Shown piece after piece: positions 46,547 to 60,019 of a DNA stretch of 64,000 nt (positions are counted from its first letter, which is position 1; each line of letters begins with the position of its first letter). This DNA comes from Darksidea phi (Eukaryota > Ascomycota > Dothideomycetes > Pleosporales > Lentitheciaceae), in assembly GCA_030770425.1 (NCBI GenBank), contig JASJFT010000160.1:40878-104877 (forward strand). The letters are read 5' to 3'. Position numbers and translations under genes: made by a program. The notes below the pieces were generated by a model. That model saw nothing but the letters and a program-made list of their open reading frames with translations. It ran no database searches and was not told where the DNA came from.

Positions 46547-49500
46547 GTATATAATAAGTATAGACTAATATAGAATACTTATATAACCTATACTATACTA
46601 TATAATATTATACTATATTTTTAATAATTTTTTTATAATAAATATTTTACTAATAAATAATATTTAAGTAAAGATAAAATAAATTTTTAAAAAAATATAA
46701 TAATAGATTATTAAACTATTTAAAAATTAGTATATAACTATATCTAGTTTAAAAATAATTTAAAAGTTTTTTAATAATAATAGATATAATATAAATAATA
46801 TTATTTTATAAATATATATATAAATATAAAAGTTTATTATTTATTTTTATTCTTATAGATATTAATTAGCTTAAAAAAGATACTAAGATAATAGCTTATA
46901 TAACTATATTATTATATAAATAATTTAAAAAAATATAAATTTAAAAGTAAAGTATTTTTATTACGTCTACTTCTACTAGAGGACTTCTAGATTATTATTA
47001 ACCTAATTATAGTTATATACTAGACCCTATATAATTTTATATCCTACTATTATATCTTTTTAAAAATTTATCTTATCTCTATCTAAATATAACCCTTTTA
47101 CTATTTTAGTATTTTTATATCTATCTATCTATACGTATCTTATAATTTAAATCCTTTCTACTTCTTTTTAAAGACTAGTAGTATAGTATCGATACTAAAA
47201 GCTAATACTTTAAAAGTTTTTATTAACTATACTATATAATATTTATTTAAAGCTATTAGTATACCTTCTTATATTATTTACTTAAAGAAGAGTACTTACT
47301 TTAATATCTATTTATCTAGTAGATAGAATAATTTCGACGTATAGCTAGTCGATAAAATATATTAATAGCGTCCTAAGTTTAGTAAATAATAAGTTTAGAA
47401 ACTAGAATCGAATAGTAAGAATAACTACTAGCTAAAGACCCTATTTAATTCTAAAAATATTTAAAAGAATTAATATATTTTTAAAACCTTTATAACTCGT
47501 ACGTAATATAATAGTAAAAATATATTAAAGATATCTAATAAACTACTATCTTTTAGTAGAATCCTAATAATAATTATAACTAATAAGGACTATTAATTTA
47601 TATAAAAAAATAATAGAACTCTTAGCTATAAGAATATTTCTTATAAAAGTAGATCTATATAATCTTAACTTTTAGCTCTTACTACTATACTACTAATATT
47701 AGGAATAAATAATATTCTAATAAGTAGTAATTATCTAGATATATTCTATACTATATCTATCTATATTCTAATCCTAGATAAAGTACTTTTAGTAAAAATA
47801 ATAAAAGTATTAATTAATCTTTAATATTAAGATATACTAGATAACTAGATCGTAGCTATAAAAGTAGATTTTAAAATAGTCTAAGTAGCCTTTAGACTAG
47901 TTATAGATATTTATTAAACTATAACTAGTCTATTTCTAGTAGATAATACTTATTAGAAGCTATTTAATTTAATTAAGATTAAAAATCCTTCTATACTAAA
48001 TATAGTAAAGAGAATCCTAATAATCTAAACTATAGACTATTAGATTAGAGATATTAATAGTCTCTTCTAAATTAACTTTACTACTACTAATACCCTTAAG
48101 TATACTATATAGATTATAATACTTATTAAGAATAATATATATTATAATCTACTAAATTAAGTTATTAATAATAGTAAAGTTATTATATAGCTTTAGTTAT
48201 AAATAAAGCTTAAAAGTCTTATAAAGGACCCTATTCTAATAAAGTTTAATAACTACTTTAAGTTTTAGAATATTAAATAATATTAAAATAATAACTTTAA
48301 CTTCTTTTTTAATTATTTTATAACTTATAAAGTTATTTTAAAGATAAAATCTTTTAGTAGTAATATAAATTCTAATATATTAAAGATATTTATAATATAG
48401 AGTAAGTATTTAGAACCTTTATATTATAAGATATAAAGAGATAGCTAGCTTAAAAATATATAAATCTAGATATAGTTTAAATATATCTTATAGAATATAG
48501 AGATAGTAATATACTTTATCTTTATACTAGCTACTCTTTTAAAAGTTTTTAACCTTAATTTAATTATAAGTAGAAAGTATACTATATCTTTAGTAGCTTT
48601 AAGTAATTCTAATTAGAAAAAATAGAATTAGAAGTTCTCTTAGTAGGGTAATACTAGATAGTCTTTATTAAGAATCTTATTACGCTTTAAGAGTATAGTA
48701 TTAATATTTTAATCTAAAATTAATTAAAAGAATAATTATTAAAAGTATTACTCTAAAGGTAATAATAGATTAGATAAAATTTAAGAAGAGAAAGCTAACT
48801 TATTCTTAAAAAAAGATAAGCTCTAGTTACTAATATTACTATAATACTACTAGGACTAAATACTAATAGTAAATCCTTATAAATTACTAGTAATATAAGA
48901 ATATACCTTTTTATAAATATTTTAATATAGGTCTAGAATCTTTTTAATATAGAATTAAACTTAAATATTATTAGAAAGAATCTTATACTATAGTAGAATC
49001 TTTCTAAAATATTATTATATATAAAGTTATAAATATATTAAATCTTTAGTATATAATTATATCTAAAAAAACTATATATTATTATAATAATAATATAGAA
49101 TTCTTAGGGTATAATAAGAATAATAGATTTTTAAATATTTTAGACTACTTTTATAGATAGCTATAACTTTATCCTTAATTAGCTATAGTTATATAAGATA
49201 AACCCTTAAATAGATTACTAAAAAGGATTTTTTAAGTAGTAGGATAGAAGTATAATAATTAAGTATATTAAAGTAGAGATAATATTTAATAACTTAATAT
49301 AATAACTATAATCTAAGAAGAAAGTATATATACTATACCTAAGAAGCTTTTATACTTAATTACTTATAAGTAAAAAAAAGTATTAACTTTAATTTCTTAA
49401 TATAGTAGAGGTTATAGAATATTTATAAATATCTATTAATAAAATATAAATTCTAAGAGGTAATAAATCTTAAAATACTTAATACTAAAATAAATAGAAT

Positions 49501-50251
49501 TTACTTTAATTAAAAAACTAGACCCTATAACTTTATAATTATCTTACTTATTATATAAAGTAATATCTTAAATTAGTATAATTATCTAAGACTATAATCT
49601 TCTAGATTATAGTATTAATAATAAATACTCCTTTATAGAGAGTCTTAGCTCTTTATTAAAAGAGGTAATAAAAGTTTAAAAACTATTTAAATACTTTTTA
49701 TAATAATTCTAATAAAGAAATTAACTTTAAAAAAGTTATAAAAGTACTAGAATATCTTTATAATTAACTTTAATACTTTAGTCTTAAGCTTATTAATAGA
49801 ATTACTTCTAATTTAAAATATAACTATATTATTAATTTTAAAAAGAGAAAGATATTATTAAATCTATCTATTTATAATCTCTTTAAAAGAAAATTTAAAA
49901 TTTTAAGAGAATATCTTAATAACTCTTTAAAAAAGAAGTAGATTTAGCCTAGTAAGTCTCTAATAAAGGTTTCGATACTTTTTATACCTAAAGTTAATAA
50001 TATACTTAAATTATATATTAATTATAGAAATTTAAATAAGGTAATAATTAAAAATTATTACCTTATATCCCTTATAAGTAAGATACTAGACTAGTTATCT
50101 AAAACTAAGATTTTTATAAAACTTAATCTTTATAAGATATATTATTAATTATATATTAAAAAGAATAATAAGTAGAAAATAGTATTTAAAATATACTATA
50201 GCTATTTTAAATATCTAGTAATATTATTAAGTCTTATAAATATATTTTTTT
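46547..50251 (+). mobile_element. Element D, first part: gypsy-type gag to reverse transcriptase (RIP-degraded)
   Basis: Plus-strand reading through stops gives the reverse transcriptase block YINYRNLNKVIIKNYYLISLI (family CVDYR-LNK-T-KNRYPLPLI) at about 50,011-50,073. The region left of it has the length expected for LTR, gag and protease, but I could not define a 5' LTR. The frame is interrupted at about 50,251 by the 0.9-kb repeat and resumes at 51,171. Confidence 0.75.
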
Positions 50252-51170
50252 TTTCTAAGGAAAAGCTATATTACGTAACTATATTATTATAGAAGAGTTT
50301 TTCTACTTAATAATAAACTATATATATCTAAAGACTAGTACTAAAATTTTAACTATATATAAAAAGAGTAGAACGCTTAACGTCGGCCCGTAGAATAGTA
50401 GATAGCTAATACTAACTTTATCTAATATAAGTCTTAATATATAGTCTAAAGAAAGAAGGTAGAGTATAGAAGAGAGAAACTATTAAAACTAAGAGATATA
50501 AACTAAGAGATATAAATTAAGGGATATAAATAAAGAGATATAAACTAAAGAAATAGTACTTATACTAAATAACTATATATAAAGGTATAAAAGGCTATTT
50601 ATCTAATAATCGAATACTATATACTATATAAAGTATAATAAGTTAACTAATCTTCTATAATAAGCTAAATATTATTTACTAAACTATAATTATTAACGTT
50701 AATAATATTCTTAAGGAAGTAAAGGGATATTTAAAGAAGAAGTTATAAGAACTAGAATTAAAGAATAAGAGAATAATAGATCTAGATAGTACTAGAATAT
50801 TATATCTTCTTATCTTTAATAGTAAGGTTCTTTTTTAGGTACTTGGTATAGTATATCTATATTAATATAGGAATATAGCTAATTAATAATATAGTCTTAA
50901 CTCTAGTAAATAAAATCTTTATTTATAATTAAAATATAAGACTATAATAGATAATTAGTAATACTAATCTAGATATCTATTTCTTCGAGTCCTTAGTAGA
51001 GTATAAAGAATCCGAATAGCTAGCGAATACCCTAGTAATTAAGATAGTAATATAGAAGTAAGGGAGAGAGAGGACTAATAAAGTTTTATACTAGAATTAG
51101 AAAAGTTCTCTAATTATTATATAATTAAACTATTTAATATTTACCTATAGGTTTTAGTCGAGATATAATA
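50252..51170 (-). mobile_element. Retroposon G plus repeat F inserted in element D, RIP-mutated
   Basis: It begins with a T run (a poly(A) tail on the minus strand), then a block matching 30,619-30,730, and ends with about 330 bp matching repeat F at 13,011-13,345. Removing it rejoins the D reverse transcriptase exactly. Flanking bases suggest a short AT-rich target duplication (ATATAT-like), which cannot be fixed in this sequence. The junction of G and F within one insertion suggests that both are parts of a single family. Confidence 0.65.
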
Positions 51171-52803
51171 TATTTATTATATTTTAGTTATATATCTATA
51201 AAGTTTTAGATAGTTTATTAAATAAAATATATATTATTTATTTAGATAATATTCTTATATACTCTAAAGAAAAGAAGAATTATAAATAATATATTTATAA
51301 AGTTCTTAAAAAATTATATAATTAAAAACTTTATTATAAAGTCTTAAAGTATACCTTCTTTATAAAGTTAGTAGAGTTTTTTAACTTTATAGTAATCTCC
51401 TATAGAGTAGTTATAGACTTAATATAAGTCTAAATAATTAAAAAGTAGCTAGAGTCTAAGAACTATTAAGATATTTAAGTATTTTTTAGATTTATAAACT
51501 TTTATTAATAATTTATATATAATTATTTAAATATTATTTATTTACTTTTAAAATATATAACCTCTATATAAAATCTAATACTAGTCTAATAAGATTTTAA
51601 TAAAAATATATTAGTAGAAAAGTTAAAAAAGATTAAGAAGGATTTTATAAAGTAATATATTTCTTATATTTTATAAGCTTTTTATAAGAGTTTTTATTTT
51701 CTAGTACTTTAATCTAGTAAAACTTATAATAGTTATTATTAACGTCTCTAAGTTTATTATAGTAACTATTCTATTATAACTATAAATAATAGTACTCTTA
51801 ATAGAAAAATATTAAAAACTAGTTATATTCTTTAGTTATAAGTTTACTAAACTATAAGTTTAATAAAATACTTATAATAAAGAATTATTTATTATTATAG
51901 AAATTTTTAAATAATAATAATACTATTTTAAGTATACTCTAAATACTATTTATATACTATATAACTATAATAATCTATAATATTTTATAATTATAAAGGT
52001 ACTCTTATCTAAGTAAGTATACTAGACTAAAGAGTTAATTTATTTTAATTTTAAGATTAAATATAAGTCTAGTATAAAGAATCTAGCTAATATACTATTA
52101 TAATAATCTAATTATATTAAAGACTTTTAGCTTAAAGAAAAGAGAGTATTAAAAAATATTATACTTTTTATACCTTAAAATAAACTCTAGATATAAAGTA
52201 CTTTAAAAGCCTATAATTCTATATATTAAAAATTAAATAGTATATAAATTTAATCTTATTAATAAAAATTTATAAGTAATCTATTAGGAATTTAAAAATA
52301 GTATAAACTATTCTATTATAGAATCCTCTAGTATAGTACTAGTTTTTAATAATATATTATTTATTAACCTTAATCTATCTATAGATAGGGATAATAAATC
52401 TAGAAAATAATTAAAAGGCTTAGATCTAGCTTTAATATTCCTTTAATATTATAAAGTATTTTTTACCTTTATATTATATAAGTCTTTATTAGAAATTATA
52501 AATAATAACTTACTCTTTAGTTAGGAAATTCTTAGATTACTATTAGATTATATTTAAAAAGTATAGGAATATAATATAGTTTATTATAAGAATATATAAT
52601 ATATATAAAAGTTTAAGAGTAAAGAAGAATAAAAGAGTATATCTTTATAAATTATAAATCTAAAGGATATTCTTTAAAGAGTAAAAAAAGTATAAATTTC
52701 TAATAATAAAGCTTTTTATTAAGCTATTCTTATAAAGAATTATAATAATCCTTTAAAAAGCTATTATAGAGTAGATAAGACTATTAAACTCTTATAAAGA
52801 AAG
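51171..52803 (+). mobile_element. Element D, second part: reverse transcriptase catalytic box, RNase H, start of integrase
   Basis: Reads IYIIYLDNILIYSKEKKNY at about 51,215-51,280 (family VVYLDDILIYSKT-EEH), clearly gypsy type, followed by degraded connection, RNase H and early integrase sequence. It is interrupted by the copia element C; the last five bases (52,799-52,803, GAAAG) are the target duplication. Confidence 0.8.
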
Positions 52804-53059
52804 TATTATAGTAATTTTAGTATAAATTACTATAGTACGTAGTCTTTAAAAGTAAAAGCTCTAATTTCTATAAGTTAAAAAAGATAGTATTTTATATATA
52901 GAAAAGACCCCTAATTATACCTTAATACTAATACTACTAGACTCTATTAGACTCTATTAGATTATAAGATTTAGTAAATAGCCGCTAGTACTAGGCTAAT
53001 TCTTATACCTAGTAAAATCTCTAATTATACTTAGTCTCTAAGCTATCTACTTCGTAATA
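52804..53059 (-). repeat. 3' LTR of element C
   Basis: 256 bp; starts TATTATAG and ends CGTAATA, with TG...CA ends converted to TA...TA. It differs from its partner at few sites, mostly C/T or G/A. Confidence 0.92.
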
Positions 53060-56000
53060 TACCCCCTTAGCTTAGAGGTACTCGTAGCTCTTAAAGCTAA
53101 TCTATTTAATTAGACTTTTTATATTAACGAGGTCTAATTATCTTATAAACTATATATACTTTTACTTTAGAAGGATCTTAGTAAGTCTATTAGTAGGTAT
53201 CTTAGTAGTAGGTAGCTATTATATATTAAAGCGGCTATAGATAATCTCCTATTAAATCTAGCTCTAATAGATATTAACGTATTTTAGCTTAGTATTAAGC
53301 TTTTTCTCTTACTTTATAGTAATACCGACTATTTACTAGTTATTATACTAAATAATAAACGTCTTATTAAGTTTAAGGTTAAGTTCTTTAAATAGTCTTA
53401 ACTACTTAGCTATCTCTAAGCTAGTAAGACTTAATATAAGTAGCTCTACCTTAGTCGTACTCTTAGTAATAGTACGTTACTAAGCTAATTTCTAATTAAT
53501 AGTTAGATTAAATAGCTAAAATAGGTAGCTTTAGCTACTCCGGCGAGTATAAACGTCGTTAGTAAATACTATATCTACTACTTCTAGGAAATTACTAGTA
53601 GCTCTAAACTATTCGATTATTTTACTATTAGTTATATTATATTCAACTACTTTACTATATTATATAGTTATCTTTTATAGAGTATAGTACTTTATCTTAT
53701 TAATATATTACTATATATACTTAATTAGAGTTATATACTACTATTCTAAATTTATAAGATAACTTACTAATAGATTATAAGAGTAAGCTAAATTAGGTTA
53801 TATTTACTATACGAGATATATAAGATAGCTAACTAGTTATTAATAGTATTTTATATATATCTTATTAGGTTTCTTAGTAAATAACTTATACTAATTTACT
53901 ATAAGCGATATTTCTATAAGATAAGAATCTAATTAGATATTAAACTCTCTAGTAACTTTATTAATATAGACGTCCTATACTAGCTAAATTAATCGTTTCT
54001 CTATATCCCGTATAACTCGAATCCCTAGATATTACTTTAGATTACCTAGCTTCTTAATATTATAATAATTTATAAGATCTATCTTAAAATATTTATAAAG
54101 TCTAATATTCTTAGAGTAATAGATTATAACGACGTCGTCGACGTATACGAATAGAATTAGCTAGTTATTAATATATATATAAGAAAATCCTTCTACTTCT
54201 TATATATTAAGCTAATTTAGTATCTTCTTAAGTTTATTATACTATAATAGTAGTATCTCTTTAAGTTTATAGAGGGCGCGTAGTACCTCTAGAATCTTAC
54301 TATTATACTTAAAACTATCTAGCGTCCTTATATATATACGTTTCTTGAGCTTTATATTAAGAAAGACTATTAAAATATTATATTACTTTAACTCTAGGCT
54401 AAACTAATTAGTAATTATAAGTAGAGTACGAAATAAGTAAGTAGCTAGTATAGCGGCGTAGGTATTATTATATAGCTATTATAGATTATCTTAAATTATA
54501 ATCTAGATCTTAAATTTTAAGAGATAGCTATTTATATTAATTTTATAGATAAATATCTATATTAGTAGTAGTATCTCTATATTAGTATTAGTAGCTCGAA
54601 GTAAAATCTTTATAAAGTATCCTTTTACCTATACTAAGTAATATTCTATATTAGTAGTAGCTCGAAACTAATTACTATATAGATAACTATTTAGCTACTA
54701 AAAGTTCTTTAGAGACTTAGATAACTATAATTAGTAAATCTTATATTCTAGGTTCTATTTTACTATTATAATAAAGTTATATAGATAGTTATATATAGTA
54801 TTATTAGTATTTATATAGAATAGTAGATATACTTAATAATATAGATTATATAAGTAAGCTAATTATACTAAGTATTCTTTTAAAATAATATTAGACTTAT
54901 TAAGATTAAGATTTCGTCTTCTTAGAGTATTATTTCTAGTTCGATTAGAATTATATCTAGGTATCTCTATTATACTAAGTTCTCGTAATAAGTTTATTAA
55001 TTAATTTTATTATATTAAAGTATTATTTAAAGGTATTATAGCGTTATTTAAAGAGTTTTTAGAATTCTCTTCCTAATTAGGACTAGCGCGGGCCGAATTA
55101 GAATTAGTATAAGCTAAAGATACTAGTAAAAGTAATTCTTTATAGAACTTAATATTCTTCTTAATAATCTTATTTTACTATATCTAGTTATTTTACTATC
55201 TCTTATCCCCTATCTACGTATTAGTCGAAGAAGTAGGTATAATTATTTTACTCGTTATTAGTTAATATAGTATTAGTAGATTATTAATACTAATTTTCTT
55301 AGAATACTAAATATTAGGTATATCGAGTAGCTCGATAATTTTCTTAATAACTAACTTTTTAGTATAGCCTTCTAGGTCCTTAAAGAAGCTACTTAAGTTA
55401 AATATAATATTATAAGTTTAAATTACCTAGTCCTTTATTAGTAACTAGATATAATAGATATTCGTTGAATTATAACTAATAAGATAACCTATTAATATCC
55501 TACTCTTAAGCTTATTAGCTTTCTTAAGCTATCTATTTAGTACGTAGACTTTATAACTAATAGAATATATATAAATAACTTAAGACTTCTTATCCTAAAT
55601 AAGCTTATACGGCGTTTTTTAGTTTAACTTCTCTAGCGACGTCCTATTAAGGATATATACTACTATTTAAAATAGTTTATTTAATAGTAATTTAGATAGA
55701 TTAGTCTAAAGTTATAATACTCTTACGTATATAACTAATATTACTCTAGTATATTTAGTACCCTCGTTCTATTTATTTATATAGAATACTCGCTTCTTAT
55801 ATATAATATCTAAGTTATTATAAACCTATTTAAATAGATTAAATAAAATACTAAATCCTTACTTATTATTAGTTTGAACTTTAATAATATTATATTTAAA
55901 TTAATACTATATCTTATATAGGGTCTGTATAACCTAATAATTAATAATAGATTTTAAATAACTAGAAAATATTTCTACTTTATACTACTTAGTATATTAA

Positions 56001-58102
56001 TTAATACTATAGCCTCTATATTTATCTCTATTAAGATACTCTTCTTCTATTAATAGAAGCTAAATAATATCTATCGATATATATTTAAACGACCGTATTA
56101 CGTAGTCTTCCTATTAATAATATAAGATTTACTTTATAAGCTTTATTTTAATATATATCTTATATAGCTTTTAATTATTAGTTTTATTAATAACGACTCT
56201 ATAAACGGCGTCCGTTAGGTAAGCTATTATTCTCTAGCTAGGATATTCCTATATTAGATAAGCGATTTAATTACTAATTTATTATATAAACTTTAGGGTA
56301 TATAACTTCTAATAGCTAGTTATAAATAATAATAATAGTTTAATATACGGCCTTTATATAGCGTCGACGTCGACTAGCTAGTAGCTATTCGAATACTCGA
56401 GTAGAGTAAGTATATTACTCTAGTCCTTATAATATAATACGTCGTATTTTAAATTAAAATAAATATTAATAGTACGATACCTTTCTAGTCCTATTATACT
56501 AGTAATAAAGCTAGGGACTAGAGTAACGTATATTAATTAGATCTCTATTATACTATTATAAGAAATATAGATTTTAAGTATTATAGAACCCTAAGCTTTA
56601 ACTTTTATAGCTTTAGTACCGGTACTAATATATTTATAAGCTATAGTATTATACTCTCGTTTCTACTTAATCTATAAATCTAAGTTAATAACGTATATAT
56701 TTAAATCTAGATCTAATATTTAGTAATTATAGAGACGCTTATTTTATATAGTATCTTAATCTCTAGTAAGTACTACTAGGTTATCTATTAGTATAGCTAT
56801 ATTATCGATTATATAGACTATATAAGTCGAGAATTCTAATAGACGAGCTCTATTATTAAAGCTAAATAATATTATAGGAGTAGATTAAGCTATCTTCTAT
56901 TTAACGTAGTCTATTAAATACTTAATAGTCTTATTAATACGAGCTTTAAGTATTAGATTAGCCTCTAGAGCTTTATTAACTCGGCGCCTAATCTTAATAC
57001 TTATAGTATAGTTCTTAGGATATTTCTTTACTAAAGGATTAAGTATAAAGTAGTTGATCTACTAGTATACTCGTTTATAAAGATATATCTTCGAAGTTCT
57101 ATTATTTCCCTTTCTCTAGTTATTATTATTATTATTACTAGAGCTATTACTATTATCTATATTAGTAATAGTAAGTTAAGTAGTAGCTATAGTATTATAT
57201 CTAGTTATTATAGCTAGTTTAGCTACCTTTAGAAATAACTCGAACTTAGTAACGTAGTATTATAATAACTATACTTCTACTCTATTATACTAAACCTTTA
57301 GAATATCTTAGAGAGCTAAGATACTATACTTAGTATTAAACGCGTAATATACTTTTACGAAGTCCTTCTATATATAAGACGTTTTAATATTAGGAAGACT
57401 AATAGTCTTATACTCGTTCGTAATCTTAATCTAGCTACGTAGCTAGTTAGCTAGCTTTTTACTATATAAGGGTATTTATAATTATTTATATTTAGCTCTA
57501 AGTTTCTAATATTATAAGATATTTATAGATATAATATATCTCTTTAGTACCTTAAGTCGATTTTATAGGTCTTTCTTATTTTATATTAAATATAGGTTTA
57601 TTACTATAATTATTTTACTAATCTCTAAGTTAATTATTCTTAGGCCTTTCTCTAGTTATTTATAGTCCTTCTTCTCTTTTTAATATTAGATAAGCTCGAC
57701 TCTATATAATATTTAATCGTTAGACGATAATTAAGTTATACTAATAGTACCGGCTTTATATACTATAAGCGAGAGTTTTATTAACTCCTTAATATCTAGT
57801 ACTATTTTAAGATTAGGATTATAGTATTTCTAAACTTTATATTATTCGGTCTTATTCTTAAGAATAAATAGCTATTTATACTAGTCGCTCTAAGTCTTAA
57901 GAATAATAGTAATACGTATTACTACGGGATCTTCTTTAGTATTTATTATTAATAATAATAGCTCTCTAAGCGCCGAGGAGTTTCTAGTAATAATAAGGAT
58001 AATAATAAGGATATTAGCTCTTTATATATTAATCTATATTAATAATAAGAATAATAAGTTATTATTATTTAAGAGTAATTAGTTATAATCCGGGCTTATA
58101 AC

Positions 58103-58358
58103 TATTATAGTAATTTTAGTATAAATTACTATAGTACGTAGTCTCTAAAAGTAAAAGCTCTAATTTCTATAAGTTAAAAAAGATAGTATTTTATATATAG
58201 AAAAGACCCCTAACTATACCTTAATACTAATACTACTAGACTCTATTAGACTCTATTAGATTACGAGATTTAGTAAATAGCTACTAGTACTAGGTTAATC
58301 CTTATATCTAGCGAAATCTCTAATCGTACTTAGTCCCTAAGCCGTCTACTCCGCGATA
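58103..58358 (-). repeat. 5' LTR of element C
   Basis: 256-bp partner of 52,804-53,059, ending CCGCGATA and followed by the GAAAG target duplication. Confidence 0.92.
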
Positions 58359-60019
58359 GAAAGTATTATTAGTAAAAGCTTTAAGTAGAGGTTAATATAT
58401 ATATATAAAACTATATAATATATTAAATAAATAAAATATAAAGATATAAGTTATAGAGATTACTAGAATTAATTCTCTTATTATAAAAGCTATAATATAA
58501 TTACTTCCTAGACTTTATTATTAATCTACTAAAATCTAAAGATTCTAAGAATAATATCTATAATATAATACTAGTACTTATTAATTACTTCTTAAAGCTA
58601 GTCTAGTATCTATTTATAATAAAAAATATTATTATAAGTATATTAGCTAATCTATTATTTATAAAAGTATTTACTAAGATTAGATCTTTATTATTACTAA
58701 TCTTACTAAGAACTAGAGCTCTATCTTTACTAGTAAATTCTAGTTAGATATATACTTTTATTTTAATATTAAATAATAAATAAGTATAGCCTTCTATCTA
58801 TAAATAGATAGTTAAACTAAATATTAAAATTAGGAGCTTAAAGTATATCTATAGATATATCTAAACTATTAATAAAATAACTAATATTAGTTACTTTTAA
58901 TAATAGAATATATATATAATTCTAAGATTTATTTAAATTATAGTATATACTCTATTAAGGTCGTAATAAATATTAGATCTAAGAATTTTAATAATATAAA
59001 AGATAAGTATTAGCTTTATTAACTATTTAGTAACTAAAGTATAGATAGAAAGATCTTAAGTATATATTAAAGAGTCGTTAACTTTCTAACTAGTTAGATA
59101 TAATAATTTTTTAATACTTAAAATATATTAACCTATATTTAAAAAAGCTAGTAATACTAGTATAACTTAAAGAAAATAAGTAAGTATTTTATTATTAGTA
59201 AAAAGGTAATTTTAAAGATTATTAATATTAAAACTAAGTATTCTTTAAAAAAACTAGATATAAAGTACTTAGAACCCTTTACTATTTAAACTAAATATAG
59301 AAAACTAAGCTATTAATTTAAGTTATTTTTATTAATATCTTAATTATATTCTATTTTCTATATATCTCTCCTAAAGAAATAAGTAAAGTTAAGAGAAGAT
59401 TTAAACTTTAGACTTAAATTTATATAATATCTAGAACTTAATAATAATAATTAATATAAAGTTAAAGCTATTCTTATATATAAGATAGTATATAATAAGA
59501 AACTCTTTCTTATAAAGTAGCTAAATTAGCTATATAAGAATAGTATATAAGAGTTTAAGATCTCTTTTAATAATTATAATAAGATTTTTATAGAATATTA
59601 GATAAATCTAAATAATTAAATATTAGATTATCTAAAATAAAAAGTTATTAGAAAAGTATTATAAACTTTATAAGAGAATAATAATATATATAAGAAATTC
59701 TAAAGGGGTAGACTATATAAGTAATATTAATATAAAGAAAGAACTAAGAGATTTAATTAAAAGATACTCTTAGAATCTTACTTAGGGGATATTATATAAA
59801 TAGAATAATTAATTAAAAAAGAAGATACTATTTACTTTAGTAATAAGTTATAACTTAAAGGATTTAATAAGACTAGTCTTTATATCTTATAATAATAGAT
59901 AGACTAACTAGCTATAATAGTATTAGAATTAATAAGCTAGATTTTTAATATAGATATTTATTCTATTTATATACCCTAATAACTAGAAATCTTAATTAAG
60001 TACTATATAGTTTATAGAC
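58359..60019 (+). mobile_element. Element D, last part: integrase and C-terminal region
   Basis: Continuation of D after the copia insertion. Near 58,790-58,830 a degraded integrase box (TDGQ...LNQ type) can be read on the plus strand through RIP stops. The 3' LTR of D was not recognised; element B begins at 60,020. Confidence 0.65.

Larger units (their letters stand above)
52804..58358 (-). mobile_element. Element C: complete copia (Ty1-like) LTR retrotransposon, RIP-inactivated
   Basis: 256-bp direct repeats (52,804-53,059 and 58,103-58,358) flank about 5.0 kb, with a perfect target duplication GAAAG at 52,799-52,803 and 58,359-58,363. On the minus strand the reverse transcriptase box reads LFVYVDDVVII at about 54,127-54,160, close to the 3' LTR at the left. 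Placement of the reverse transcriptase late in the element, after the integrase region, is copia order. The 5' LTR is the right-hand one. It is inserted in element D. RIP stops occur throughout. Confidence 0.92.
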
